DNA of 64,000 nt from a candidate division KSB1 bacterium (GCA_034506175.1 JAPDQB010000003.1:122825-186824), one strand, 5' to 3'; numbered from the stretch's first letter, positions 52,853 through 62,775 are shown. Notes: generated by a model from the sequence alone, not told the origin. Program-made: numbers and translations.

Positions 52853-54949
52853 CTAATTTTGTCCGGTTTTTACAACCCTATCCTTGCTTGCAAGCGCGAC
52901 CAAATCCGCCAAGACGTGCAGGCTTTCTTCTCGCAAAATGTCGGGCGCATTGTCGTCACGCGGAATCGCCTCGCCCTTTTTGAGCGGCGGCAGGCCCTTG
53001 GCCTGGCGTCTTTCGTTCACACGAGCCAAGCGCTGGGCTTCCATTTGTTCGCGTTCGATTTTTCGCTGGCTTTCCTGTAGCGAGATCGTGTTTTCGCTCT
53101 TTTCTTTCTTGAGCCGTGCCAAGTCTTCATTGAGATAACGAAACTCGACATTGCCGGCAACGCGCTTCTGCGATTTCGCCCGCAAGCTCGCCAGGTATTT
53201 GGAAACGTGATCTTCCGGCGTGAAGCGCACCGCCGAGATGCGATCCCACGGCAGCGCATGTTTCTCGACGCTTTCCCCATAGTCGGCGTGATCGTAAATG
53301 TTGGGGAAAGAAATATCCGGCGTTACCCCGCGATGCTGGGTGGTGACGCCGTTTACGCGATAGAATTTCGCCATGGTGACTTTAAGCTGGCCATATTTGA
53401 CCTCGTTATTCACACGAATGACCCGATTCAAATCAATCAGGTTCTGCACCGTGCCTTTGCCAAAGGTTTGCGCGCCCAGGATGACGCCGCGTTTATAATC
53501 CTGGATGGCTGCCGCAAAAATTTCCGAAGCTGAGGCGCTGATGCGATCCACCAAAACTCCCAATGGGCCGTCGTACACGACGCTGGGATCGGGGTCTCGA
53601 TGTTGTTCGACCGAGCCGTCGGAATTTTTCACCTGCACCACCGGCCCGTCTTTGATAAAAAGTCCGGTCAACTCAATCGCCTCCTGCAACGAGCCACCGC
53701 CGTTGCGGCGCAGATCGATGAGAATGCCGTCGACGCCGGCGTTTTTCAATTCGGCGAGCAGGCGCCGCACGTCCCGCGTCGTGCTTTTGTAATTATTGGT
53801 TCCGCGCTGTCGCCCCTCCAAATCCGAATAAAACGTGGGAATTCTGATCACGCCGAGCTTGAAGGTCCGGCCTTCGTGAACCAATTCGACGGTGTCGCTT
53901 TTGGCTTCGCGGTCGTTGAGAACGATTTTGTCGCGCACCAGCCGGACGATTTTCGGCGGGCTTCCCGCCGGCGCACCGGCGGGAATGATTTGCAAGCGCA
54001 CCACGGTCTCTTTTTTGCCGCGAATCATCTGTACGACGTCATCGACACGCATGCCGATGGCGTCGACCCATCGACCGGTGTCATTTTGCGCGACGGCGAT
54101 AATCTTGTCGTTCGGCCATAATTGCTTGCTGCGATCCGCCGGACCGCCGGGAACGATTTCCACCACCACGGTGTAATCGCCGTCGTTGTTCAAGCGTGCG
54201 CCGATTCCCTCTAACGAAAGGCGCATGCCAATGTTGAAATCCTCCGAGCTGGCCGGTGAGAAATAATTGGTGTGCGGGTCATATGATTCGGACAGCGCGT
54301 TCATGAAATATTGAAACACATCTTCGGCATTCAGTTGCTCGATGCGCTTCCGAAAATTTTCATAACGCTTGCTGAGTGTCGAGGAAATTTCCGGCCAATT
54401 TTTTCCGGCGATTTTAAGATCCAAGGCCTCGCTTTTCACCCGTTTGCGCCACAACTCGTCCAATTCCTGCGGGCGGGTGGCCCATGCGGCATTATCACGA
54501 TTGGCTTGATAGGTTTCCGCCACGCTGAAATCAAATTCAGTTTCGAGCAGTTTGTTGACGTGGGCATATCGCGTGGCGGCGCGTTGTTTGAACAAATTAA
54601 AAATTAAAAACGCCGGGCCGATTTGTCCCTGGCTCAAGCTGTCGTCGAGCACATAACGATATTTTTCAAAGCCTTTTATGTCGGCGGCGAGAAAATAAAG
54701 GCGGCTGTAGTCCAGCGTTTGGACATAAGCGTTTAACCATTCGCTTGAAACGGAATCATCGAGCGCCGGGTGATTATAATGATACTGCGTCAACAAATTC
54801 GATAATATTCTGGCCACCAAAGGATGTTGCCGCTCCGGTGTGAGATCGGCGGCAAAAACAAAGCACGTTGAAAATAAAACAAAAGTGATGAGCAAGAAAA
54901 AGGATCGGGGCACATTCGTCGCAGCGAGTCGTTGAGCTTGGCGTGTCAT
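52853..54949 (-). CDS. Carboxy-terminal processing (tail-specific) protease, Prc-like
   Basis: 698 residues, close to the length of E. coli Prc. Signal peptide (FFLLITFVLFSTCFVFAA), N-terminal helical domain, PDZ domain (about 225-310; DYTVVEIVPGGPADRSKQLW), then the S41 catalytic domain with LIDLRRNGGGSLQEAIELTG, the nucleophile in DRISASASEIFAAAIQD and the Lys in LGAQTFGKGTVQNLI, and a C-terminal DUF3340-type helical region. It cleaves proteins from their C-terminus in the periplasm. Confidence 0.95.
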   Translation of the reverse strand: MTRQAQRLAATNVPRSFFLLITFVLFSTCFVFAADLTPERQHPLVARILSNLLTQYHYNHPALDDSVSSEWLNAYVQTLDYSRLYFLAADIKGFEKYRYVLDDSLSQGQIGPAFLIFNLFKQRAATRYAHVNKLLETEFDFSVAETYQANRDNAAWATRPQELDELWRKRVKSEALDLKIAGKNWPEISSTLSKRYENFRKRIEQLNAEDVFQYFMNALSESYDPHTNYFSPASSEDFNIGMRLSLEGIGARLNNDGDYTVVVEIVPGGPADRSKQLWPNDKIIAVAQNDTGRWVDAIGMRVDDVVQMIRGKKETVVRLQIIPAGAPAGSPPKIVRLVRDKIVLNDREAKSDTVELVHEGRTFKLGVIRIPTFYSDLEGRQRGTNNYKSTTRDVRRLLAELKNAGVDGILIDLRRNGGGSLQEAIELTGLFIKDGPVVQVKNSDGSVEQHRDPDPSVVYDGPLGVLVDRISASASEIFAAAIQDYKRGVILGAQTFGKGTVQNLIDLNRVIRVNNEVKYGQLKVTMAKFYRVNGVTTQHRGVTPDISFPNIYDHADYGESVEKHALPWDRISAVRFTPEDHVSKYLASLRAKSQKRVAGNVEFRYLNEDLARLKKEKSENTISLQESQRKIEREQMEAQRLARVNERRQAKGLPPLKKGEAIPRDDNAPDILREESLHVLADLVALASKDRVVKTGQN

Positions 54950-55263
54950 TCGGCTATTCTCCTGTCTGATGGTTATAGCAAAATACGAAATGCAAACGTG
55001 AAACTCAAGGTCTTTGTTTTGAATTTTCCGAATTTGAAAGATCTTGGACGCGAATCAAGACGGGGGTTTCAAATTTGACACAAGCTTCAACACGCAGCGC
55101 TCCCTTCCTTATCCCCAACGCGGACACGCCGCAACCAAAAAGATTTACTCGCTCACAGAAATGGAACTCTCACCAAAGCGATTTTTTTTCTATGAGAGTT
55201 TCAATTTTGTGAGCCAAAAGTCTTTGCTTTTTTGCACAGATCCAACTCTTAAGAGACTAATAC
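54950..55263. other. Non-coding stretch with repeat and hairpin
   Basis: No gene. It contains a 33-base segment (55114-55146) repeated with four mismatches at 61745-61777, and a large imperfect hairpin at 55151-55214. The outer arms GCTCACA/TGTGAGC and inner arms AACTCTCA/TGAGAGTT surround a T8 tract. This may be a decayed insertion element end. Confidence 0.6.
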
Positions 55264-58200
55264 CTATACTTTTACTTTCACCACCACAAATGTCACGTCG
55301 TCATTCTGCGAGGTGCCGGCGGCCCAAGCTTCTCCGGTTTGAACAAAATGTTGAATGATCTCATCCGCTGAGCGCGAGGCGGCTTCGGCCAAAACTTTTT
55401 TCGCCTGCTCATAACCCAACGTTTCCTGGCGCGGATTAAAGCGCTCGGCGAAGCCGTCACTCATCAACACCATCACATCGCCGGGCGAGAGTGCCAAGTC
55501 CTGCTGTTTATAAGAAAAATTTTTTACGCTTCCCAACGGCATGCCTTTAAATTCGAACTCCTCCGTTTGTTGCGTTGCAGCGCGATGAATCAAAACCGGT
55601 GGCATGCCCACGCCGCAAATCGACAGGCGCGAATTGTTGATTCTCGCGAGCAGCAACGTCATGTAAAGCTGGCGCAAATTCATGTGTTTAAGCGCCTGAT
55701 TCGATTGCTGTAAAACTTTTTTGAGATCGGGTTCCTGCCCAAGCGCCAGGAACAAGCTTTTCATCGCCGTAACCATCGTGCCGGCTTTGAGTCCGTGCCC
55801 GGTCGCGTCGCCGAGCACCACCGTCAAGCCCCCGTCTCCGCCGAGGTGAAAATCGTAGTAGTCGCCGCCGACTTCGGTGGCGGGTTTCATGTAAACCGCG
55901 ATATCGAGATCGGGCACGTGGGGAATCTTTTGCGGCAGCATGGAAAGCTGCAATTGACGCGCTTCTTCCAGTTCCTGGGCGCGGCGCTGGTTTTCCACTC
56001 TATGTTTTTGCCGGTGCGCGTTATACCGCTGGATGCCGAGGGCGCCCGCGCCCGCGATGAGCGCATAAAAAATACAAGCCCACCACGTGCGGTACCACGG
56101 CGGCAAAATTTTAAAGGCGTATACCGCTTCGCGGCTTTCGTGCTGATAAACATTTTTCGCGCGAACGCGGAAACGATATTCTCCTTCGGAAAGATTGGTG
56201 TAATCTTTTTCAGTTGACTTGCTCCATGCCGACCAGCCTTGATCAAAGCCTTCCAAAAAATATTGAAACTGGTTGGCGGATTCTTCATCAAAACTCGGCG
56301 CGGCACATTCAAAACGCAGGGCGTTGTGAGCATAGGCCAGGCTTGTAATAGAGACCTCCCGGCGGGTCGTCTCCACCGCGCCGGCGAAGATGATCGAATC
56401 ACCGCCGGTCTCATGCCTGATGGTCACGCGGCGGATGAGCGCCGGATAATCCACCATCTCGCGTTTTGGAATATTAGCATCGTATCGCACCAGGCCATCG
56501 GGTCCGCCAAACCAAACCACGTCACTGACGCCCTTGTCGCCTGGAGAATTTTCGACGTAGATCGTCCATATCGCCGTCTTGACAAGTTGGAGAGGGGAAC
56601 CTTTTTCCAGCAAATAAGATCCGTCCGGCTGCCGCAACGAGCGATTAATTTCGGCGGCTTCTTCCGATCCCAGCCAGACGTTTCCCAGGTGATCCTCGGC
56701 GACGACTTCGATGTCACGCGAGCCATTCGCAAACATGTGGCCGTAGGTCGAATCCGGAAAAAATCTGTTCGTGTCCGGGTCGAAACGAAAGATGCCCTTG
56801 TCGCTGGTAAAAATTGTCCGGGCGCGAACGGCATTGACCCCCACCCATCCTTTCGGCAAGCCATGCCGGGAATCAAAACGTTCGATTTTTGGATTTTCGT
56901 TCAAGTGAGTTTTGGTGGAAATTCCCGCCGAAAAATTAACCCGCAAAACGCCTTGCGCTTCCGTTCCCAGCCAAATTCTGCCGTCTTCGCTTTCGACGAT
57001 GCTCCAAATCGGCTCGTGAATGCCAGGAATGCGACCTTCGTCGATCCATTTCGAGGTCGCGGCATCATAACGCAACGAGGCCAGTCCATCTCGCAGCGCG
57101 ACGTAAACGCGGTTGGAATCTAGTTTGGAGCGGCGGAGAAACATTGAAACAAACGAATCACCGACGGATTGTTTAACGGGAATGGCCCGGTCACCGGCAA
57201 TTTGGTAAACGCCATCATTGGCCGCCGCGAGCAAGGTGTTGCCGACAGAGACAAGCGACCAACACTGCGAGGAAATTCCGGCGACCGGGCGAAATTCCGG
57301 CTGCGAGGCAAGTTGCAAATTCGTTTTGCCGGATTGAGAAGGCAAATAGAAAACGCCGAGGCCGGTGGCCACATACAAGGCGCCACGATGCCGGAGAATG
57401 GACGCCACAAAATCTTTGATGCCGGCCGGCTCACTGTAAAACGACAGCGGTGAAGTGGTTTCAACGCGCGCGAGGCGACGGCCCTGCGCCAACCAGATCG
57501 CGCCCTGGCGGTCGGCAAAAATAAAATTGACGTCGTGGTCTTGTAAACCGGCGGCCTTGTCCACAATGCGCCGAAGGCGTCCACGCTGATCAATGATCGC
57601 GACGCCGCCTCGCAGCGTTGCCAACGCAAAAGTATCATCGGGTAATACCGCACCGTGCGAGAGTTGATTTTCACGCAGGAATTTCGTTGTGGCGGGATCG
57701 GTTTGAAAAGTTTGAAAGGAAACGCCATCAAACAAAAACAAGCCCTGCTCGCGCGTGCCGGTCAAAATTTTCTGGTCGGCATAAGGAAGCATGAGATAAA
57801 TGCGCTCATTCGCAAATCGCGCTCCGCCCGGCGCCAATCGCAAGGAATCTCCGGCCATCTCCAGCAGCCCGATGCCCCACTGCTGAATGTAAATGCGATC
57901 GCGCACCACGAACAAGCCCGAAAACGAGGTGGCCGGCTTCCAGGTTTGCATGCGTTGATTAGCCCAGCGCAAGAGGATTTTATCCGTGCGAAAATAGACG
58001 CCCTGCGAGGTGGCATAAGAATACCACACTTCATTGAACTCTCGGTTCTCCGGCGGGACGTAATCGAGCAACGAGACGAAGTCCATGTCGCCAACGGCAT
58101 TCGGCGCGAGATGGCCAAGATCGCCAACGGCGCCAACATAAATCCGGCCGTTCGCCTCGATGGCCAATGATCGCACGCCGGATTTGTTGGGGGTGGAAAT

Positions 58201-58464
58201 CAAGCGCCACGAAACGCCGTCATATTCCAGCACGCCGTTCCAATTGCCAAAATACATCACGCCACGCTGATCCTGCACAATGGCCCAATAATTAAAAGCC
58301 GCGCCGTATGCCGTCGGATTGTAGTTGCGAATCAAGGGTCTGCTGAAAGTGGGGGCGTCCAAAGTTGAAAAATCCGAAGTCGTACGAGGTGAGGGGTGTT
58401 GGGTCAAGGCATCGGCAGGCGCGGAGAGGCAAAAGAAGATCGTGAGGAAGACGGTTTTTTTCAT
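55264..58464 (-). CDS. Sensor with Y_Y_Y propeller and SpoIIE phosphatase
   Basis: 1066 residues from the ATG at 58464. Signal peptide; two seven-bladed propeller regions with repeats such as LRSLAIEANGRIYVGAVGD; Y_Y_Y domain (about 690-760; FECAAPSFDEESANQFQYF); one membrane helix (WWACIFYALIAGAGALGI); short coiled coil; and a SpoIIE/PP2C phosphatase (LSMLPQKIPHVPDLDIAVYM, TEVGGDYYDFH, GDATGHGLKAG, LMSDGFAERFNP). It should sense an external ligand and dephosphorylate a serine/threonine target, such as an anti-anti-sigma factor. No target is encoded nearby. Confidence 0.92.
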   Translation of the reverse strand: MKKTVFLTIFFCLSAPADALTQHPSPRTTSDFSTLDAPTFSRPLIRNYNPTAYGAAFNYWAIVQDQRGVMYFGNWNGVLEYDGVSWRLISTPNKSGVRSLAIEANGRIYVGAVGDLGHLAPNAVGDMDFVSLLDYVPPENREFNEVWYSYATSQGVYFRTDKILLRWANQRMQTWKPATSFSGLFVVRDRIYIQQWGIGLLEMAGDSLRLAPGGARFANERIYLMLPYADQKILTGTREQGLFLFDGVSFQTFQTDPATTKFLRENQLSHGAVLPDDTFALATLRGGVAIIDQRGRLRRIVDKAAGLQDHDVNFIFADRQGAIWLAQGRRLARVETTSPLSFYSEPAGIKDFVASILRHRGALYVATGLGVFYLPSQSGKTNLQLASQPEFRPVAGISSQCWSLVSVGNTLLAAANDGVYQIAGDRAIPVKQSVGDSFVSMFLRRSKLDSNRVYVALRDGLASLRYDAATSKWIDEGRIPGIHEPIWSIVESEDGRIWLGTEAQGVLRVNFSAGISTKTHLNENPKIERFDSRHGLPKGWVGVNAVRARTIFTSDKGIFRFDPDTNRFFPDSTYGHMFANGSRDIEVVAEDHLGNVWLGSEEAAEINRSLRQPDGSYLLEKGSPLQLVKTAIWTIYVENSPGDKGVSDVVWFGGPDGLVRYDANIPKREMVDYPALIRRVTIRHETGGDSIIFAGAVETTRREVSITSLAYAHNALRFECAAPSFDEESANQFQYFLEGFDQGWSAWSKSTEKDYTNLSEGEYRFRVRAKNVYQHESREAVYAFKILPPWYRTWWACIFYALIAGAGALGIQRYNAHRQKHRVENQRRAQELEEARQLQLSMLPQKIPHVPDLDIAVYMKPATEVGGDYYDFHLGGDGGLTVVLGDATGHGLKAGTMVTAMKSLFLALGQEPDLKKVLQQSNQALKHMNLRQLYMTLLLARINNSRLSICGVGMPPVLIHRAATQQTEEFEFKGMPLGSVKNFSYKQQDLALSPGDVMVLMSDGFAERFNPRQETLGYEQAKKVLAEAASRSADEIIQHFVQTGEAWAAGTSQNDDVTFVVVKVKV

Positions 58465-58695
58465 AACCGATCCAACCTCAAAAGGTGTTCCCGGCTCGAG
58501 AAGTCGCCGGCGATGAGGGCAAGATAAAACTCGATCAGGCATGAGAAATTTTACAAAATCATACGGCGAGATGCAAGGGGAATATTATGAGGTGCTTTTT
58601 ACCAGATCTTGCCATGAAAGCGCTTGCTTTTTTCCATAATGGCTGTTATAACATCGTGTGAAGAAGATCGGGGTTTTGAATTTTGGGAGACATTT

Positions 58696-59403
58696 TCAAT
58701 CAAAGTCCATCAGCGTGTGCGAATAAGACCGGCAATTGGCGCCGGTTTCCTTGAGATAACGATTCCAAAAGCTCTGCACGGCGAAATATTTTTCCGTATT
58801 CGCCGCATAGGCGCCGGCAATCCACACGTCGACGTTGTGCAAATTCGGCACGCGGCCTTTTTGGCGCAAGGAGAATATCGCCCGGTCGATGTAATCAGGG
58901 GTAATCTCGTCTTTGTCAAAGTTGAATTCCGACGAGCATTCCAGCATGTCCGAGAGAATCACCAGCGTCTTTTTGCCGGTCTTGTTGCGCATGAACTGCT
59001 CGCAGATGATGAACGAGTTGATGATCTCGCTTTTTTCGATCTTGCCGCGGCTTTGCAAGACGCTGTCGATATTCGCAAACATGCGCGCCGTGAGCTTGCC
59101 CACCATTTTGTGGTGCTGGGTGCGATTATCGTTCCAGAAATCGAACGCCGGCAATTGGACGTTGAAGATCGGCGTGAAATCGGCAATGGTCAAATCGATA
59201 ATTTTGCCGCCGGCAATCACATCGCCCGGTTTCAGCGAGGCAATGATTTTCTCGAGGTAGCGTTTGTAATTCTCCCGCTCCGGCAGGGAACTCAATGAGA
59301 TGTCCACAAAAACCATCACCACGCGCCGTTCGGCGGTGTCGACGTGACTGCAGCCCGGCAGCAGCGGCAGCAGAGACAGGATATAAATCAACAACTTTTT
59401 CAT
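58696..59403 (-). CDS. vWA-like lipoprotein
   Basis: 235 residues with a lipoprotein signal (LSLLPLLPGC). A von Willebrand A-like core is seen in VVMVFVDISLSSLPER (metal site DISLS), then KLTARMFANIDSVLQSRGKI and KKTLVILSDMLECS. The usual DxSxS motif is intact. It follows the membrane protein gene at 59468 by about 65 bases on the same strand. It may be a periplasmic adaptor. Function is unknown. Confidence 0.75.
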   Translation of the reverse strand: MKKLLIYILSLLPLLPGCSHVDTAERRVVMVFVDISLSSLPERENYKRYLEKIIASLKPGDVIAGGKIIDLTIADFTPIFNVQLPAFDFWNDNRTQHHKMVGKLTARMFANIDSVLQSRGKIEKSEIINSFIICEQFMRNKTGKKTLVILSDMLECSSEFNFDKDEITPDYIDRAIFSLRQKGRVPNLHNVDVWIAGAYAANTEKYFAVQSFWNRYLKETGANCRSYSHTLMDFD

Positions 59404-59467
59404 AGCGGTCATGGTTGCAATATGATTCTTTGCAAATTCCCGGGCCTTCCGATTGAATGGTCGAGGT

Positions 59468-60505
59468 TTAATCGGTCAGCAAATACGCCGAGCGGGGTTT
59501 GCCGTTGGTGGCGAAGCCTTCTTCCTCGAATTCCGGAATCAGAATATCCGGCAGTGTCTCGAAAGCTTGCGGCCGGCGTTCGTCGGAACGTTTGCGCAAA
59601 TTGTGCTGGCGATAGACGCTGATGCGCTCGTGCGCCGCGTCGCGAATGCGGAAGATTTGATTGTGGCAGGAGGATTTGAGTGCATTGCGCTGGCTGCCGA
59701 GCTTGTTGATGCGATCCAGCGCCGCCATGTAATCCCGCTTGAATTTGAACAGCTTGAAGTCGCGCTCGTGCGCATACCACGAGGCGTAAATCGAAATCAG
59801 AAAGACGAGAAAATTGAGCGAGAGAAAAAACAGCCAGGCGTTGAACACGGTTTCCGCGTCGGTGCTGTTTTGAATTTTAAAATAACTGTTGCGCACGGCC
59901 GCGAGCGAGTATAACGAAAAGATGATGACACCGAGACAGCCGACCGAAAGAAAGATGAGCGGCTTTTCCTTTTCGTCTTCGCGGAGAAAGCGGCCCCAGA
60001 AATGCCCCGAAACCGGAATCGCAAACGAGAGAATCAACGCCATGATGATCGTTTCGAAGCGCGCCGAGCCGAAAATGTCGAACACCTCCGCATTCATCGC
60101 CAGCTCCGCGATACCAAACACGATGATGAGCGGAATATACCACCACGGCGTGGCGTCGAACATGGCGTCGCGCTCCAGCTCGCGTTTGCGGATCAGGTAG
60201 TTCTCCTCGGCCTGCCGCAGTTTCTCCTCCCAGGTTTTTTGCTCGCCGATGAGCCTGGCATCGCGCGATTGCCACTTTTCATACACCTTGCGGATGGCGC
60301 GATCCGCCATCTTGCAAACTTTTTGCTCGAAATCGGTGGCGCACAAGACTTCGTGCCAGTGGTTGTTGTTGCTGCGATGGTGGCGCAGGCTTTTGGTAAT
60401 ATAATAGGAAATACTTTGACCGCTTTGCGACGGCCTCTCTTTTCTTCCGTCGAGCCAGCCATTAAGGCGCGCCTGCAGCGCGGATGGCAATGTCCTTATT
60501 GACAT
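59468..60505 (-). CDS. Hypothetical four-helix membrane protein, partner of vWA lipoprotein
   Basis: 345 residues, not recognised. Long soluble N-terminus with coiled coil (EKLRQAEENYLIRKRELERD), then helices WWYIPLIIVFGIAELAMNA, IIMALILSFAIPVSG, PLIFLSVGCLGVIIFSLYS and WLFFLSLNFLVFLISIYAS, then a charged tail. The start at 60505 is supported by a GGAG site. It precedes the vWA lipoprotein on the same strand; together they could form a membrane complex. No known system matches. Confidence 0.65.
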   Translation of the reverse strand: MSIRTLPSALQARLNGWLDGRKERPSQSGQSISYYITKSLRHHRSNNNHWHEVLCATDFEQKVCKMADRAIRKVYEKWQSRDARLIGEQKTWEEKLRQAEENYLIRKRELERDAMFDATPWWYIPLIIVFGIAELAMNAEVFDIFGSARFETIIMALILSFAIPVSGHFWGRFLREDEKEKPLIFLSVGCLGVIIFSLYSLAAVRNSYFKIQNSTDAETVFNAWLFFLSLNFLVFLISIYASWYAHERDFKLFKFKRDYMAALDRINKLGSQRNALKSSCHNQIFRIRDAAHERISVYRQHNLRKRSDERRPQAFETLPDILIPEFEEEGFATNGKPRSAYLLTD

Positions 60506-60713
60506 ATTTACACTCCATTGACAGTCGGCAATGTCCGAATCGGCACCGTTACACGTTATGAACAGTGATTTGAATCTAATTACGTATATACCTGCAATGC
60601 CAGCGTTAGCAGAGGTTGCCTCCAAAAATTTTCCCTTCCCTTTTGAGGATTTTTTTGTTATATTGGGCAAAACCAGCAATCAACGCATGTAACTCCAAGA
60701 GAAAGGCCAACCT

Positions 60714-61667
60714 ATGAAAATCGGTGTCTTGCGCGGACAGGAAAAATCCTTTCCCGAGGCGCTTATCGACCGAATCAACCAAAAAAGTCAAGATCAAAAA
60801 TTGGGCATCACTGCCGAATTTATTCTGTTGGAGGGGGTGCGGATGGCGGAACCTTCCGGCTATCGCGTGATTATCGATCGGATTTCACACGAAATTCCTT
60901 TTTTTCGTGCCTATCTGAAAAACGCCATGTTGAACGGCGCCGAGGTGATCAACAATCCCTTTTGGTGGAGCGCCGACGAGAAATTTTTCAATTATGCGCT
61001 CGCGGCGAAGATCGGCATTCCGGTGCCGCGAACGGTGCTGCTGCCACATTTCGCGCATCCACCCAATACGACTTCGGAATCCATGCGAAATCTCGCTTTC
61101 CCTATTAATTGGGAAAAGATTTTCAACTACGTCGGCTTTCCCGCTTTTTTGAAACCGCACAGCGGCGGCGGCTGGAAGCACGTTTACAAAGTCAACAACC
61201 CCGAGGAATTTTTCAAAGCCTATCATCAAACCGGCGATCTGGCGATGGTGCTGCAAGAGGGCATCGAATTTACCGAGTATTATCGTTGTTACACGGTTGG
61301 CCGCAGCAAAGTGCGCATCATGTTGTATGACCCCCGCAAGCCCTATCTCGGCGGCCAATATGGCGACGACGCCGGCCCCATCAATCCGGCGCTGCGGGAT
61401 CGCATCACCGAGTATTGCGTGAAAATCAACAAAGCGCTGGGTTATGATTTGAACACCGCCGAGTTTGCGGTGCGCGACGGCATTCCGTACGCCATCGACT
61501 ATTGCAACCCGGCGCCGGATGCCGATATTAACTCCGTCGGCGCCGTGAATTTCGAATGGCTCGTCGAGGCCATGGCGAATTTGGCCATCGAGCGCGCCCA
61601 GCTTCCGGAAAAGCCGCCGAAAGAATACACCTGGTCGGCTTTTATCGGCGGTGGGCAAGGCGCGTAA
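60714..61667 (+). CDS. ATP-grasp domain protein
   Basis: 317 residues. Linking loop FPAFLKPHSGGGWKHVYKV, hinge MVLQEGIEFTEYYRCYTVG, and metal-binding residues in YAIDYCNPAPDADINSV. The RimK/Ddl-like ATP-grasp fold is clear. It ligates an amine and a carboxylate using ATP, but the substrates cannot be read. The ribosome site AGAGAAAGG lies 5-11 bases before the ATG. No cluster partner, such as a peptide or transport gene, is adjacent. Confidence 0.85.
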   Translation: MKIGVLRGQEKSFPEALIDRINQKSQDQKLGITAEFILLEGVRMAEPSGYRVIIDRISHEIPFFRAYLKNAMLNGAEVINNPFWWSADEKFFNYALAAKIGIPVPRTVLLPHFAHPPNTTSESMRNLAFPINWEKIFNYVGFPAFLKPHSGGGWKHVYKVNNPEEFFKAYHQTGDLAMVLQEGIEFTEYYRCYTVGRSKVRIMLYDPRKPYLGGQYGDDAGPINPALRDRITEYCVKINKALGYDLNTAEFAVRDGIPYAIDYCNPAPDADINSVGAVNFEWLVEAMANLAIERAQLPEKPPKEYTWSAFIGGGQGA

Positions 61668-61744
61668 GACCTCTGCGTTTTCATCAATCTGTGGCAATTT
61701 GTCCAACACTTGGACGAACTTGGACGAGTTACCTTGGGCTTAAA

Positions 61745-61777
61745 CCCAACGCGGGCGAGCCGCAACCAAAAAGGTTT
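61745..61777. repeat. 33-base dispersed repeat (second copy)
   Basis: Matches 55114-55146 at 29 of 33 positions. The shared core reads CCCAACGCGG, a variable four-base block, then GCCGCAACCAAAAAG and TTT. Both copies lie in gene-free DNA; this one directly abuts the RHS fragment. Confidence 0.7.
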
Positions 61778-61779
61778 TT

Positions 61780-62055
61780 TATCAGCTTAATAGCTGGGTG
61801 AAGCACAGTTTTCATAATGAATACAATAAGCCCTCGCTCGCACCGGTGCAAGTATCGGCAAATGGCTATGAATATCTCACCACTTCCTATCAATACAATG
61901 CCGCGAAAGCCATTTTTGATCCTTCCGGCAATATCGCGCAATACAATGAAGTCACGGTAACGCCCGGCAACGGATATAGCGGTTATACGAAGCACTATTT
62001 CTTTAATGGCCGTCCGGCTGCCGAGCTGGCCGTGCCCTATCCACCAAACGACGCT
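61780..62055 (+). pseudogene. RHS-type protein fragment
   Basis: About 90 residues in one open frame: SWVKHSFHNEYNKPSLAPVQ, YEYLTTSYQYNAAKAIFDP, HYFFNGRPAAELAVPYPP. The YN-repeat style and the tyrosine-rich strands resemble RHS/TcdB-type proteins. It starts after the repeat at 61745-61777 and stops where the IS66 sequence begins, so it is a leftover of a larger gene cut by rearrangement. No matching continuation occurs beyond the IS66 remnant. Confidence 0.45.
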
Positions 62056-62409
62056 TATTGTTGTCGATCTCGAAACGACCGTCGCTGATATAGCGCTCCA
62101 GCTTCGACCACTGGCCGAGGGTGTAGCCAATGGCTTTGCCCATGACACTCTTGGGCAAAACTTCTCGCACCTGTTGATCCAGCCAGGCTTTGATCGCAAT
62201 CAGAATCGGCTGGGCGGAGGTCTGCCGAAGTCGATAGCGCTCGTCGTGCGACAAGTTCGCTTCGCGCGCTTGGCGCTCGATTTGATAAAGCTGCTGCATC
62301 CGAAGCTTTTTCGCATGTCGGTGGCCTGGGCATAGAGATAGAATTTAAAATGGGCGGTAATCGGGAACAGGTTCGCCGATCGCGACAAGGTGAGAAAGCA
62401 GTTGGGCAT
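62049..62409 (-). pseudogene. Fused IS66 TnpB/TnpC remnant
   Basis: The first about 37 residues (HFKFYLYAQATDMRKSF) are the TnpB start. From near 62300 the matching frame switches to the last part of TnpC (QQLYQIERQAREANLSHDER, LPKSVMGKAIGYTLGQWSKL, YISDGRFEIDNN). The junction lies around 62300-62315, inside AAAAGCTTCGGATGCAGCAG. Most of TnpB and TnpC is missing, and the final TnpC residues give way to RHS sequence near 62050. Confidence 0.75.
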
Positions 62410-62478
62410 CCACTTGACCTGACAAGCGGGTGTTCACGCCAGTGGGGAACTCGATGACACAGCACAGCGGCGGTGGGG

Positions 62479-62706
62479 CTAGGGCGTTTCCCGCACGTGC
62501 AGCGGGATGAATCTGTTAGCGGGAGCCGATGGCACCGCGGCTGGACGGTGGTGCGCGCGGTCTTTGCGCAGCCAACATTGAAAGGTGGAGAAGACGAGGT
62601 TTTCCTGCGCACAAAAAGCTTTCTGGGAGAGGCCGCTGGCGAGATACTTTTCAATATAGGCGAACATCTCGTGCGCGCGCGGCGTAAGTGGGGTTGCGGA
62701 CGACAT
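62479..62706 (-). CDS. tnpA: IS66 TnpA-like protein (intact)
   Basis: 75 residues with the helix-turn-helix-like pattern MFAYIEKYLASGLSQKAFCAQE and FSTFQCWLRKDR (shortened) of IS66 TnpA. The ATG at 62706 has AAGGAGG upstream and the frame is unbroken, though its partner genes are not. Probably a relic. Confidence 0.7.
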   Translation of the reverse strand: MSSATPLTPRAHEMFAYIEKYLASGLSQKAFCAQENLVFSTFQCWLRKDRAHHRPAAVPSAPANRFIPLHVRETP

Positions 62707-62775
62707 GATTTTCCTCCTTGATTGGGTGAACATGAAGGAAAATACAAAATTCATCCGCCAAAGAAAAGATGGACT

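Larger units (their letters stand above)
62049..62710 (-). mobile_element. Decayed IS66-family element
   Basis: Three IS66 parts in order on the minus strand: a TnpA-like gene (62706-62479), the start of TnpB (from 62409), and the C-terminal end of TnpC (to about 62049). An internal deletion fuses TnpB codons to late TnpC, and TnpC is cut at IDNN, so the element is dead. Confidence 0.8.
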
